Shown in pieces: positions 23,633 to 31,432 of a stretch of DNA of 64,000 bases. Origin of the DNA: Halovulum marinum (lineage in GTDB: Bacteria > Pseudomonadota > Alphaproteobacteria > Rhodobacterales > Rhodobacteraceae); the NCBI RefSeq assembly GCF_009697225.1, contig NZ_WIND01000013.1, forward strand, positions 57,853 to 121,852. Direction: 5' to 3'. The notes beneath the pieces are model-generated. The model saw only the letters and a program-made list of their open reading frames with translations, made no database searches and was not told the origin of the DNA. The position numbers and the translations under genes are program-made. Position 1 is the first letter of the stretch. Every line of letters begins with the position of its first letter.

Positions 23633-24649
23633 ATGCAAGACATGGACACTACTTCAGGGCTGCCGATCGTTCTCCTGACCGACCCGATCGACGCTGACGC
23701 TCTCGTCCCGCTCGAGGGTGTGGCGTCGATCGTCCAGCTTGGTGATCCGGGGTGGGAAGACATCGTGCCTGCTGTGCGGCGGGCCACCATCGTGGTTGTC
23801 CGCCGTCAGATCCCGGCGGAGGCCTTGGCGGATGCACAGCACCTCAGGGCCCTTATCCGGAATGGTGTCGGACTGGACTTCATTCCGGTAGATGCCGCTT
23901 GCGGGATGGGTGTTGCCGTCGTGAATACGCCCGGGGCAAATGCACGGGCCGTCGCAGAGGCGGTCATGGGGATGATCCTTGCAGGCGCGCGGCGCCTGTC
24001 GGTGAAAGACAGGCGGATACGGGAGGGGCAGTGGGCCGAACTGCGCGAAGCCGCATTCGGCGAGCAGGAAATCCGTGGGAAGACCCTCGGCCTTGTGGGG
24101 TTCGGTGCGATCGCCAGGGAGGTTGCCCGAATTGCCCACTTCGGTTTCGACATGTCCGTTATCGCGGCCAGCAGGTCCGGGAAGGATGGTCTGCCCCATG
24201 TCGAATTGGCTGCGCTGCCCACAGTGCTTAGCCTCGCGGACATCCTTGTTCTGGCCTGTCCCCTTACCGACGAGACCCGCGGTATGATAGGTCCGCATGA
24301 GCTGGCGCAGATGAAGGTCGGAGCCGGCATCGTCAATATCGCGCGCGGCGCCGTCATCGACGAGATCGCCTTGGCTGCCGCACTGTCAAGCGGCCACTTG
24401 AGCTTTGCGTCACTCGACGTGTTTTGCGAACAGCCTCTTCCGGCCGATCATCCGTTCCGCGAGCTCGACACTTGCGTGCTTACCCCTCACACTGCGGGTA
24501 TTACCGCGCAGGCGATGGCGCAGATGAGCGTCATGGCGGTCGAGGAGGCGTGTCGTGTTCTCAACGGCGAGCGGCCCCGGAACCTGGTCAACCGCGACAG
24601 CTGGCGCACCATAAAGGATCGTTGGCGTATCCTGCACGACTGTCGGTAG
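23633..24649 (+). CDS. D-2-hydroxyacid dehydrogenase-family protein (second copy)
   Basis: 338 residues. Paralogue of the gene at 15183: same LLTDPI / VLLTNPI opening, IRNGVGLDFIPVDAA against VRHGVGLDFIPVARA, dinucleotide loop GLVGFGAIAREVA, Arg in NIARGAVID, His in TPHTAGITAQ, and LDVFCEQPLP with the glutamate kept. The tail (WRTIKDRWRILHDCR) looks unusual and may run past the natural end. The start is uncertain: ATG 23633 or 23642, both without a strong SD. Confidence 0.82.
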   Translation: MQDMDTTSGLPIVLLTDPIDADALVPLEGVASIVQLGDPGWEDIVPAVRRATIVVVRRQIPAEALADAQHLRALIRNGVGLDFIPVDAACGMGVAVVNTPGANARAVAEAVMGMILAGARRLSVKDRRIREGQWAELREAAFGEQEIRGKTLGLVGFGAIAREVARIAHFGFDMSVIAASRSGKDGLPHVELAALPTVLSLADILVLACPLTDETRGMIGPHELAQMKVGAGIVNIARGAVIDEIALAAALSSGHLSFASLDVFCEQPLPADHPFRELDTCVLTPHTAGITAQAMAQMSVMAVEEACRVLNGERPRNLVNRDSWRTIKDRWRILHDCR

Positions 24650-24720
24650 GAATGTGTGAGCAACCCCCTCCGAAATTCGGACACTGACGTAGGTGTCGAG
24701 TAGTCCTTAATCGGGCTCTG

Positions 24721-24948
24721 CCTCAATCTGTGTGGCGTAGGAGCAGCGCTTGAGCTCTGAGCAACTCGGGCCGGTCTCGACCTTACATCACACGCTCGAG
24801 GGTCCTCAGCCATGAATACCGCCATCCATGACGTCTTAGCGAAGACACCCCACGGTCCGGGAACACGCCGCTTGGCGCCAGATTGCCGGGTACAATCCAC
24901 CCGCCGGATTCGCTTCGCTCGACGCTTTGAACCGAAACATCGCTCCCG
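24721..24948 (+). repeat. second copy of the CCTCAATCTGTGTGGCG element
   Basis: It begins with CCTCAATCTGTGTGGCG and runs into sequence about 70% identical to 10226-10010 read on the minus strand, up to the shared CATCGCTCCC. The outer inverted end seen in the first copy is absent; the E2 acyltransferase fragment abuts instead. Confidence 0.5.
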
Positions 24949-24962
24949 AGCGACCAGTGGTG

Positions 24963-25700
24963 CTTCGAAATCATGCCTACTGGGACGTGGACCACGCACA
25001 GTTCGGTCCCGTCACCTCCGAACCGCTCAGCCGGTTCGCGCAGGTCGCGTCCGCAAATCTGGCGGCGGCCAATGCGATGATCCCGCAGGTCACGCATCAC
25101 GACAGGGCGGACGTATCGCGGGTCGAGGCATTTCGGTCCGAGGTGAAACCCGAGGCGCAGGCGCGCGGGATCAAGCTGACGGCGCTTGCGTTCCAGGTGA
25201 AGGCGCTTGCGTGCACCCTGCGGGAGTTCCCCCGGTTCAACGCGTCGCTCAGCCCCGATGGCAAGCAACTGGTGCTGAAAAGCTTCGTCCACATCGGCAT
25301 CGCGGTGGATACGCCACACGGCCTTATGGTCCCCGTCGTCCGCGATGCGGATCGCAAGGGCCTGTGGCAGATCGCGACTGAGATATCAGACCTCGCGGCA
25401 CGGGCGCAGGCGCGCAAGGTCGGACCGGACGAGATGGGCGGGGCCTCGATGTCGATCAGCAATCTCGGCGGGATCGGCGGAAGCGCCTTCACGCCGATCG
25501 TCAATCCACCCGAAGTCGCCATACTCGGGCTTACGCGAACCGAGTTGGCACCTGTCTGGGACGGCGCCGCCTTCCGCCCGGTTCCGATGCTGCCGCTCGA
25601 CCTGAGCTATGACCACCGCGTCATCAACGGGGCCGAGGCCGCCCGCTTCACCCGTACCTTCGCGGAAATGCTTGGAGAGCCGCGCAGGATGATGTTGTAA
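24963..25700 (+). pseudogene. 2-oxoacid dehydrogenase E2 acyltransferase, catalytic domain only
   Basis: About 245 codons of a dihydrolipoamide acyltransferase catalytic domain: FGPVTSEPLSRFAQVASANL, IPQVTHHDRADVS, GIAVDTPHGLMVPVVRDAD, MSISNLGGIGGSAFTPI and the active-site motif SYDHRVINGAEAARF. The lipoyl and subunit-binding domains that precede this in real E2 proteins are missing; the frame begins inside the upstream repeat element. An ATG at 24927 could be used but the product could not be lipoylated. Treated as a remnant. Confidence 0.75.
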
Positions 25701-25886
25701 GGCGACGCACCCGCTTTGGGTGACACCGTTGACGTCTTCGGAAGGATGAATGGCACCACCACTCATTCCGGCAAGGAGATCGGTGAGTTCACCTTCGCCC
25801 TGCGTGCCAAGGTCCGCGACGGCAAGATCGTGCTGTGGCACTGGTTCGAGGACAGCTTTGCCGTGAGCCAAGCCTACCACGGTTGA
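25701..25886 (+). pseudogene. SnoaL/NTF2-like protein 3' fragment
   Basis: The frame directly after the E2 stop encodes about 60 residues ending HWFEDSFAVSQAYHG, with GTTTHSGKEIGEFTFAL before it, like the end of ketosteroid-isomerase-like (SnoaL) proteins. The front half of the domain is missing. Confidence 0.5.
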
Positions 25887-25916
25887 TACCGACCATCTGA
25901 GAAAAGGACGAGACCC

Positions 25917-26447
25917 ATGAAGCTCCGCCGATACTCCGCGTTCTTGCTGGCCGCCGCCCTTCCCGTGGTGGCGCTGGCCGACGCACTGCCTCAGCGCTCC
26001 ACCCCGGCACCGCGCACAACCAACAGCGTGCCACATGTGCAGTTGGGGGTGGAGCCGGTGCCGGCCCTGTCGGCGGAGCTTTTGAAGAGGGTTGCGTTAC
26101 TGCCGGGTGTGAAGATCGGACCGACTATGGTCTCGCTCCCCGGTGCCGCGGGGTTCCAGATCGAGGACGATATGCCGTTGGCTCGCCCAGAGGTCATTAC
26201 CGGTGGGCGCGAGTTTGCGCACCTGCACCCCGACGGCAGCCTGCATGCCTCGTTGCCGCCGGACCTTGCGCAAGAGGCGGTAAGGGCGGGTTGGGCTGTC
26301 AGTCATCCGTGGTCGACCCAGCGCGATGGCTGGGACGGATACGTGATGATCTTTACGCCGACATCGGATCAGGAACTGGTGGTTGTTCAGGAACTGGTCA
26401 CGGCTTCATTTGAATTCGTGACCGGACGCGACGCTGGCTCCAAGTGA
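25917..26447 (+). CDS. exported luciferase-domain (DUF5519-like) protein
   Basis: 176 residues with a signal peptide (KLRRYSAFLLAAALPVVALA). The mature part has LLKRVALLPGVKIGPTMVSL, GGREFAHLHPDGSLHASLPP and a final VVVQELVTASFEF helix, the pattern I recall for the DUF5519/luciferase-domain family, whose enzymatic role is unclear. It may be intact; neighbours on both sides are fragments. Confidence 0.6.
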   Translation: MKLRRYSAFLLAAALPVVALADALPQRSTPAPRTTNSVPHVQLGVEPVPALSAELLKRVALLPGVKIGPTMVSLPGAAGFQIEDDMPLARPEVITGGREFAHLHPDGSLHASLPPDLAQEAVRAGWAVSHPWSTQRDGWDGYVMIFTPTSDQELVVVQELVTASFEFVTGRDAGSK

Positions 26448-26523
26448 GTTGTGGGCTCGGGGATCTGGCCTTCATCTGCCGACGCTTGATGGTCGTTGTC
26501 GCGTTGCCCTTAATTGGGTTCTG

Positions 26524-26540
26524 CCTCAATCTGTGTGGCG
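26524..26540 (+). repeat. third end copy of the CCTCAATCTGTGTGGCG repeat
   Basis: Exact 17-mer as at 24721. The following bases (CSACTATCCTGA) agree with the left side of the 9921 element rather than the 24721 copy, so this is the other end type. Confidence 0.5.
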
Positions 26541-26616
26541 CCACTATCCTGAAACTGAAAAATTCAGAAGGGATTGAGCTGCTCCCTGATCATTGGACAG
26601 GATCTGGCGTAATTTA

Positions 26617-26908
26617 GTCTGTCGCAGCAGATCATTGGCGACCTCCTGGTTTCCGAGTTCAGTGAGAAGCAGGCGCGCGCAATCATATACCAGCTGAATT
26701 CGCCAAGCGGCCGTTCGCCGAGAAGGTCACGAGTTCGTCTTCGAAGCAGCCGATGTCAGCGAGACCCTGACCAGTGACCTCGCCACCGGGGACTTCCGAT
26801 CATCAGCGCACTCTCGTGCTGATCGGCGGCGCGGGAACAGGCAAGAGCAATCTCGCGGCCGGCATCGCGCGTGCCTGTATCCGTAACGGCCGCCGCCCCG
26901 GCTCCTAA
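26617..26908 (+). pseudogene. istB: istB (IS21 helper ATPase) remnant
   Basis: The pieces QQIIGDLLVSEFSEKQARAI, FEAADVSETLTSDLATGDF and LIGGAGTGKSNLAAGIARAC are in order but in different frames, so several frameshifts separate them. The last contains the Walker A motif of IstB. A stop follows at 26906-26908 and the rest is missing. Confidence 0.65.
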
Positions 26909-27480
26909 ATGTCGTCCGCAGCGGGCCTCTGCTCAAACACGCTCTTTGGGTTGAGCAACATCGGAGCAATTGACAAAGGAGCTTCCTAAGTCGCCGGCCA
27001 ATATATCCCGCCGCAAACAGTCAGAAACTGATAATAATGAAAATGCAACAGACTCCGGAACCGGCTGAACGGATACAAATATCCTCGATAAATCCGGTCA
27101 AATATAAACACCAAATCTCTTCGACTCACTATTTGGGCGAACGGCCACCATAAATTCCTCTACGCCAGTCAGCCGAAATATTATACTCTTTAATTCTTCC
27201 ACAATGGCGTTGGAGTGCAGCCAGGCAGCTTCGGGTAAGGGCAAAGGTCTTGTTTCGCCGGCACCTATATCTGCGCGAAGCTGGCGGAAACAGTAATCTC
27301 TCGGCTCTACTAAATCTGCGCCTCATAGTCGCCTATGGCTGGTAGATGGCGGCCCAAAAATGTATCAATACTCTGAAAACACGCCGAGACCACGGCAATG
27401 CCCTCATCCCAATAGCCCTCCGCCATAGAACTCATTCATATCCTCTCATTTATTGTTGTTTATAACGCTCCGTCGAGCTT
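26909..27480. other. AT-rich segment, possible decayed minus-strand gene
   Basis: GC content is visibly lower than anywhere else in the window. On the minus strand, 27300-26940 reads almost continuously (PLPEAAWLHSNAIVEELKSI, GVEEFMVAVRPNSESKRFGV, stop, then PDLSRIFVSVQPVPESVAFS), which looks like a real protein with an internal stop. No family recognised. Probably foreign DNA in decay. Confidence 0.35.
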
Positions 27481-27607
27481 CGTATTCAGGAATTCTGATA
27501 CGTCCGCTGCGTTAGCAAATCATGAATGTCGTGCTCGCAATGCCGACCTCGGGCGCTGTCAGAAGGAATCTGGTTGAGACGGGCAGGGCGGTCTCGTAGC
27601 CTCCTGC

Positions 27608-27640
27608 CATGACGAAACGCGACCCCTTCAAGTATTTCCA
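27608..27640 (+). pseudogene. IS6-family transposase N-terminal scrap
   Basis: ATG followed by TKRDPFKYF, the typical opening of one alphaproteobacterial IS6 transposase class. It breaks off where IS21-like end sequence begins. A further part of the same class is at 28556-28616. Confidence 0.4.
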
Positions 27641-27656
27641 CAGAGAATGGCGGTGA

Positions 27657-27716
27657 GAAAGTCGTCCACGGTAGCGGCGGGATGACCCTGCTGCGTGCGG
27701 CGTGAAAGTCGTCCAC
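27657..27716 (+). repeat. IS21-type terminal repeats
   Basis: The 13-mer GAAAGTCGTCCAC occurs at 27657-27669 and 27704-27716, just before the istA remnant. IS21 elements carry multiple short direct repeats inside their ends. Confidence 0.5.
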
Positions 27717-27762
27717 TTTTGCCACTGTTTTCTTAGCGGAGGGGGGCGGGAGGATCTTCACC

Positions 27763-28488
27763 GTGGATTTGTATCGCAAGGTTCGTCTGGCCTGTGCCGA
27801 AGGCATGAGCCAGCGTGAAGCGGCCCGGCATTTCGGGATATCTCGTGACAGCGTTCGCAAGATCTTGGCGTTTTCGATCCCACCTGGGTATCGGCGGTCG
27901 GCACCGATCCGGCGTCCGAAGTTGGATGGATTCACCGATATCATAGACTAGTGGCTGTCGGAGGATCGGGAGCGACCGCGCAAGCAGCGGCATACGGCCA
28001 AGAGGATTTTCGAACGGCTCCGGGATGAGCGAGGGTTTGAGGGCGGCTACACCATCATCAAGGACCATGTTCGGGAGCACGGTCGGCGGCATCGCGAGAT
28101 GTTCGTGCTGCTCGATCATGCGCCCGGCCATGCCCAGGCCGATTTCGGCGAAGCCGTCGTGGTGATTGGGGGGATCGAGCAGAAGGCCCATATCTTTGCC
28201 CTGGATCTGCCGCACAGCGATGCCTGCTATGTCCGCGCGTACCCGGCGGCGACGGCGGAAGCCTGGATGGATGGCCACGTCCATGCCTTTGGGTTCTTCG
28301 GGGCTGTGCCGCTGTCGATCCTCTACGACAACGACCGGTGCCTTGTGGCGAAGATTGAACCTGACGGAACCCGCAGACGCGCGAAGCTCTTCAGCGAGAT
28401 GCTGTCCCACTTCGTGATCCGGGACCGCTACGGTCGGCCCGGCAAGGGCAATGACAAGAGAGGCGTGGAGGGCCTGGTCGGTTATTGA
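27763..28488 (+). pseudogene. istA: istA (IS21 transposase) remnant
   Basis: Starts MDLYRKVRLACAEGMSQREA with a helix-turn-helix (AARHFGISRDSVRKIL), then an in-frame TAG at 27949-27951, continuing KRIFERLRDERGFEGGYT, PGHAQADFGEA (first catalytic Asp), ILYDNDRCLVAKIE (second) and KGNDKRGVEGLVGY. It is cut off at this point, before the C-terminal third, by the inverted repeat at 28489. Not functional. Confidence 0.85.
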
Positions 28489-28555
28489 TCTTCCCCCACT
28501 GAAGTGGTCCTCCGCTATGTTTAGGAAAACGGAGGACCACTTCAGTGGGGGAAGA
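28489..28555. repeat. perfect 26-bp inverted repeat around a 15-base spacer
   Basis: Left arm 28489-28514 and right arm 28530-28555 are exact reverse complements (TCTTCCCCCACTGAAGTGG... and partner), spacer CTATGTTTAGGAAAA. It may be two terminal inverted repeats of an otherwise deleted element, placed between IS21 and IS6 fragments. It could form a strong cruciform or hairpin. Confidence 0.7.
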
Positions 28556-28616
28556 CCAGCTCCGAAATGTCGAGGATCTGCTCCACGAGCGCGGGATCGA
28601 CATAAGCCATGAAGTC
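28556..28616 (+). pseudogene. IS6-family transposase internal fragment
   Basis: Encodes LRNVEDLLHERGIDISHE, the N-terminal helix-turn-helix region of the IS6 class that starts MTKRDPFKYF. It joins minus-strand IS6 sequence of another class at about 28616. Confidence 0.6.
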
Positions 28617-29302
28617 GATCTCGTCAGCGACGCCGATCTGACTGTTTTCAAACTGTCCTTTTCTGATAGTGCGAAAGGCCTCGATCCCGGCAAGAGCGGC
28701 CTTGGCCTTGGTCCTGGCCACGGTCCGAAGGCCGGGTATGGGCCGCAATCGTTGCTTCCTACGGTGTGATCGCGTTCGATCCGGATATTCAGGTATTTGC
28801 GATCGATGTGCCGGATCGCACCTTCTGGCCCCAGATTGTTGTTGATCTCACCGATCACCTTGGCAACGCTGTGCGCCTTGTCGGTGATGATCGTCATTGG
28901 CAGGTACAAGCGCACGGTTTCGCGTGCTTGCCGCAGGAAAGCTCTTGCCGCTGTGGCATTACGCCGAGCCGTCAGACGGAAGTCGATCAGTTGCCCGAAC
29001 TGGTCGACGGCACGCCACAGGTAATACCAGCCTGTTCCAACGCGTACATAGGTTTCGTAGACATGCCACTGCAGCCTGCGCCAAGAACGATGGGTACCGT
29101 AGGCCCGTTTGCGGATCTCGGGGCCGAACTTGCGAACCCGGCGATTAATGGTCGACGCATCCACCGTAACTCCGCGCTCTGCGAGCATGTCGCGCGCATC
29201 TCAACATGACAGTGGGTAGCGACAGAACCAGCGCACCGCTATCAGGATGATAACACGAGGAAACCGGTGCCGTTTGAACGGATTCTTACGCTGCCCCATC
29301 AA
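28617..29302 (-). pseudogene. IS6-family transposase, second class, degenerate
   Basis: Minus-strand start MGQRKNPFKRHRFP at 29302, then an in-frame TGA near 29203, then LAERGVTVDASTINRRVRKF, WHVYETYVRVGTGWYYLWRA (first catalytic Asp region altered to YET), TIITDKAHS and YLNIRIERDH (Glu). A frameshift near 28750 separates the end RPIPGLRTVARTKAKAALA with GIEAFRTIRKGQF. Stop, frameshift and the D-to-E-like change make it inactive. Confidence 0.75.
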
Positions 29303-29624
29303 TTCCTCCGACACTGCAAACAAGCGGACTCTGAGACTTCGGCCCAGTCAATGCTACGAGCCCAGGAAAACTGTGTCGTCGCAAATCTGATCCTGCGCTC
29401 ACCCCTTGCTAGCTGGGCATTGGAGAGCGCAATTACCGCGGCGTGCGAAGGTCAGGTGGAAACCGCGCGTTCGCTGGCAGCCGTTACAGCAGAGCACGAA
29501 GAGCGTCATTCCGGTTGAGGATGGCTCTGGCCAAGCTGGCCAGCATGGCGCCAGACTCAGGGCAATTCCCGATCCTGGGCGGCGACGAGGCAAAGCACGC
29601 TGCACGACCGGCCTGTCAAGCCAA
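29303..29624. other. intergenic, no gene supported
   Basis: It follows the 5' end of the degenerate IS6 transposase. A minus-strand stretch around 29480-29560 could be a fragment of a gene (LASLARAILNRNDALRALL before a stop), but nothing is identifiable. Confidence 0.3.
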
Positions 29625-30413
29625 CTAGCGGCTCGAAGACCAGACCTTGCGGCCGTCGTCGTCTTCCCCGCGGCTGAGGCTCATCTCGAGCTGGTACATG
29701 TCCGGGCGGTACAGCACCTCGATGAACTGGATCGGCTTGCCGTCGGCATCGCGCACCAATCGGCTGATCTTCAGCAGTGGTGCGCCGGGAGGCAATTTCA
29801 GCGCTTGGGCGACGATCGGGTCGGCGGGTTCGGCCGAGATGGTTTGCAGTGCCGAGCTGATCTCGTGGCCGGATTGCTCGATCAGTTGCAGGATAGGGTG
29901 AGCGGCCAGTTCGCCTTCGCCGAAGTTGCGGCCGATGGCTTCGGGCAGGTAGCTGGTGATGTAGGAGAACGGCTCGCCATCGCGGGAGCGTCGGCGCTCG
30001 GCCCGTTGCACCAGCGCGCCCACTGGCAGTTCCAGAAGCTCGGCCACGGGGGAGGGTGCGGCGGCATAGGTCAGCGTCAGCACATCGACCGTCGTGGTCG
30101 CGGCGATGTTGACGAGGTTTTCCAGGAGACCCGAGAAACCGTCGCCCCGTGGGCGCTCCGGCGCGACATAGGACACGGTTGTGCCTCGACCCCGGTTGCG
30201 CGTGACCAGGCCTTCCTCGGCCAGTTCGTTCATTGCTCGCTTGGCGGTGATCCGCGAGACCGAGAAGGCGGTAGCGATATCCTCTTCGCTGGGCAGGCGC
30301 TCGCCGTTCTTCAGCACGCCCGACAGGATCCGGTGCCGGTAGTGCAGGTAGATCTGGTGGTAGAGCGGCGTCGGGTTGTTCGGGTCCAGCTCGGGCAGGG
30401 TGGCGTCGGTCAT
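29625..30413 (-). CDS. GntR-family regulator, HutC/UTRA subfamily
   Basis: 262 residues. N-terminal winged helix (LYHQIYLHYRHRILSGVLKN, GERLPSEEDIATAFSVSRIT, RNRGRGTTV) and C-terminal UTRA ligand domain (RAERRRSRDGEPFSYITSYL, PIQFIEVLYRPDMYQLEM). It overlaps the lyase gene by four bases (ATGA), so it is made with that enzyme. Two boxes of the form G-R-TAT-R-N4-TATATC, at 31382 and 35995, lie at the two main promoter regions of the cluster and may be its operators. Confidence 0.88.
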   Translation of the reverse strand: MTDATLPELDPNNPTPLYHQIYLHYRHRILSGVLKNGERLPSEEDIATAFSVSRITAKRAMNELAEEGLVTRNRGRGTTVSYVAPERPRGDGFSGLLENLVNIAATTTVDVLTLTYAAAPSPVAELLELPVGALVQRAERRRSRDGEPFSYITSYLPEAIGRNFGEGELAAHPILQLIEQSGHEISSALQTISAEPADPIVAQALKLPPGAPLLKISRLVRDADGKPIQFIEVLYRPDMYQLEMSLSRGEDDDGRKVWSSSR

Positions 30414-31354
30414 TGCGCGGCCCTTTCCGGCGGGGTGTAATGCAGCGGCAGCCCGGCGTCGGCCAGAAAGCCGTAGACCGGCGCGTCGGAACGAGCCGCG
30501 GTCAACGCCTCGGCCAGGTCCTTGCGGGCCGCGATCAGGGAGGGCAGGTCGATCCCGGTGCTGTGTCCCATCGCCTCGAGCATGTAAACAAGATCCTCGG
30601 TCACGATATTGCCGCTGGCGCCGGGTGCAAAGGGGCAGCCGCCAAGCCCGCCGAGAGAGGCGTCGAGCGTGGTGATCCCGCACTCCAGCGCCGCCAGCGC
30701 GTTGGCAAGGCCCAGGCCCCGGGTGTTGTGCAGATGGACGCCGGTGATGTGCCGCGCGCCGATGGCGGTCTGCACCGCGCGTACGCGATCGCGGATCATC
30801 TTCGGGTCGGCATAGCCGGTGGTGTCCGACAAGCCGACCTCGTCGGCCCCGGCCTCCATAAGGCGCTCGGCCAGGTCGGTGACTGTGGATTGCGGCACAT
30901 GGCCTTCGATGGTGCAGCCGAAGGCGGTGGCGATGCCGACCTCGATCGAGGGGCGGGCCTCCGTGGGCAGATCGTCGACCAGCGCGCGGATCGCCGCGAC
31001 CTCGTCGATCATCTGGGCGTGGCTGCGGTTCACGTTACGCAGCGAGTGGGTCTCGCTGGCAGAAACCGGGATCGAGAGCTTGTGCGCGCGGGCCTCCACA
31101 GCGGCTTGTGCTCCGCGCAGGTTCGGCACCAGAACCGCGACCGCGAGGCCTGGCAGCGTGAGGGCGTGTTTCACCAGCGCCGTGGTGTCCTGCATCTGCG
31201 GCAGACGCTTGTAGTTGACGAAGGACCCGACCTCGATCTCAGGGACGCCGGCGGCAGCTTCGGCCGTGATCCAGCGCTTTTTCACCTCGATATCGACAAT
31301 GAAATCAAGGCTTTGAACGCCATCACGGGGGCCGACTTCGCTGATCGTGATCAC
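30410..31354 (-). CDS. HMG-CoA lyase-like enzyme
   Basis: 314 residues, TIM-barrel HMGL family. SEVGPRDGVQSL opens the barrel (metal Asp), GVHLHNTRGLGLANALAA gives the His-x-His metal ligands, and GLGGCPFAPGASGN is the HMG-CoA lyase signature with catalytic Cys. The enzyme cleaves a 3-hydroxy-acyl-CoA into acyl-CoA plus a keto acid. With a neighbouring CoA transferase and hydro-lyase, a citramalyl-CoA-like or related branched 3-hydroxyacyl-CoA is a good candidate. Divergent from the CoA transferase. Confidence 0.9.
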   Translation of the reverse strand: MITISEVGPRDGVQSLDFIVDIEVKKRWITAEAAAGVPEIEVGSFVNYKRLPQMQDTTALVKHALTLPGLAVAVLVPNLRGAQAAVEARAHKLSIPVSASETHSLRNVNRSHAQMIDEVAAIRALVDDLPTEARPSIEVGIATAFGCTIEGHVPQSTVTDLAERLMEAGADEVGLSDTTGYADPKMIRDRVRAVQTAIGARHITGVHLHNTRGLGLANALAALECGITTLDASLGGLGGCPFAPGASGNIVTEDLVYMLEAMGHSTGIDLPSLIAARKDLAEALTAARSDAPVYGFLADAGLPLHYTPPERAAQ

Positions 31355-31381
31355 GGGTCTTCCATTTCTCTTTGATCTATT

Positions 31382-31397
31382 GGTATGCTATTATATC
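31382..31397. promoter_or_regulatory. candidate HutC-type operator, lyase/CoA-transferase divergent promoter
   Basis: GGTATGCTATTATATC is a 16-bp imperfect inverted repeat in the 78-base divergent region. It matches GATATAAGAGTATATC at 35995 in the pattern G-R-TAT-R-N4-TATATC. Confidence 0.5.
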
Positions 31398-31432
31398 ATT
31401 TGATCGCGAATGGCAATCGGAGCAGGCATCGC

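Noticed and set aside
24812..25381. 189-codon frame starting MNTAIHDVLAKTPHG
   Set aside because: It covers the dispersed repeat and then runs antiphase through the E2 domain; only the repeat part is shared with the copy at 10010-10226, where it has stops.
27733..28410. 225-codon minus-strand frame opposite istA
   Set aside because: Shadow of the istA remnant; no family features.
28391..29188. 265-codon minus-strand frame as an intact transposase
   Set aside because: Only the first ~125 codons are IS6-like; the rest is out of frame and runs through the hairpin and istA antisense.
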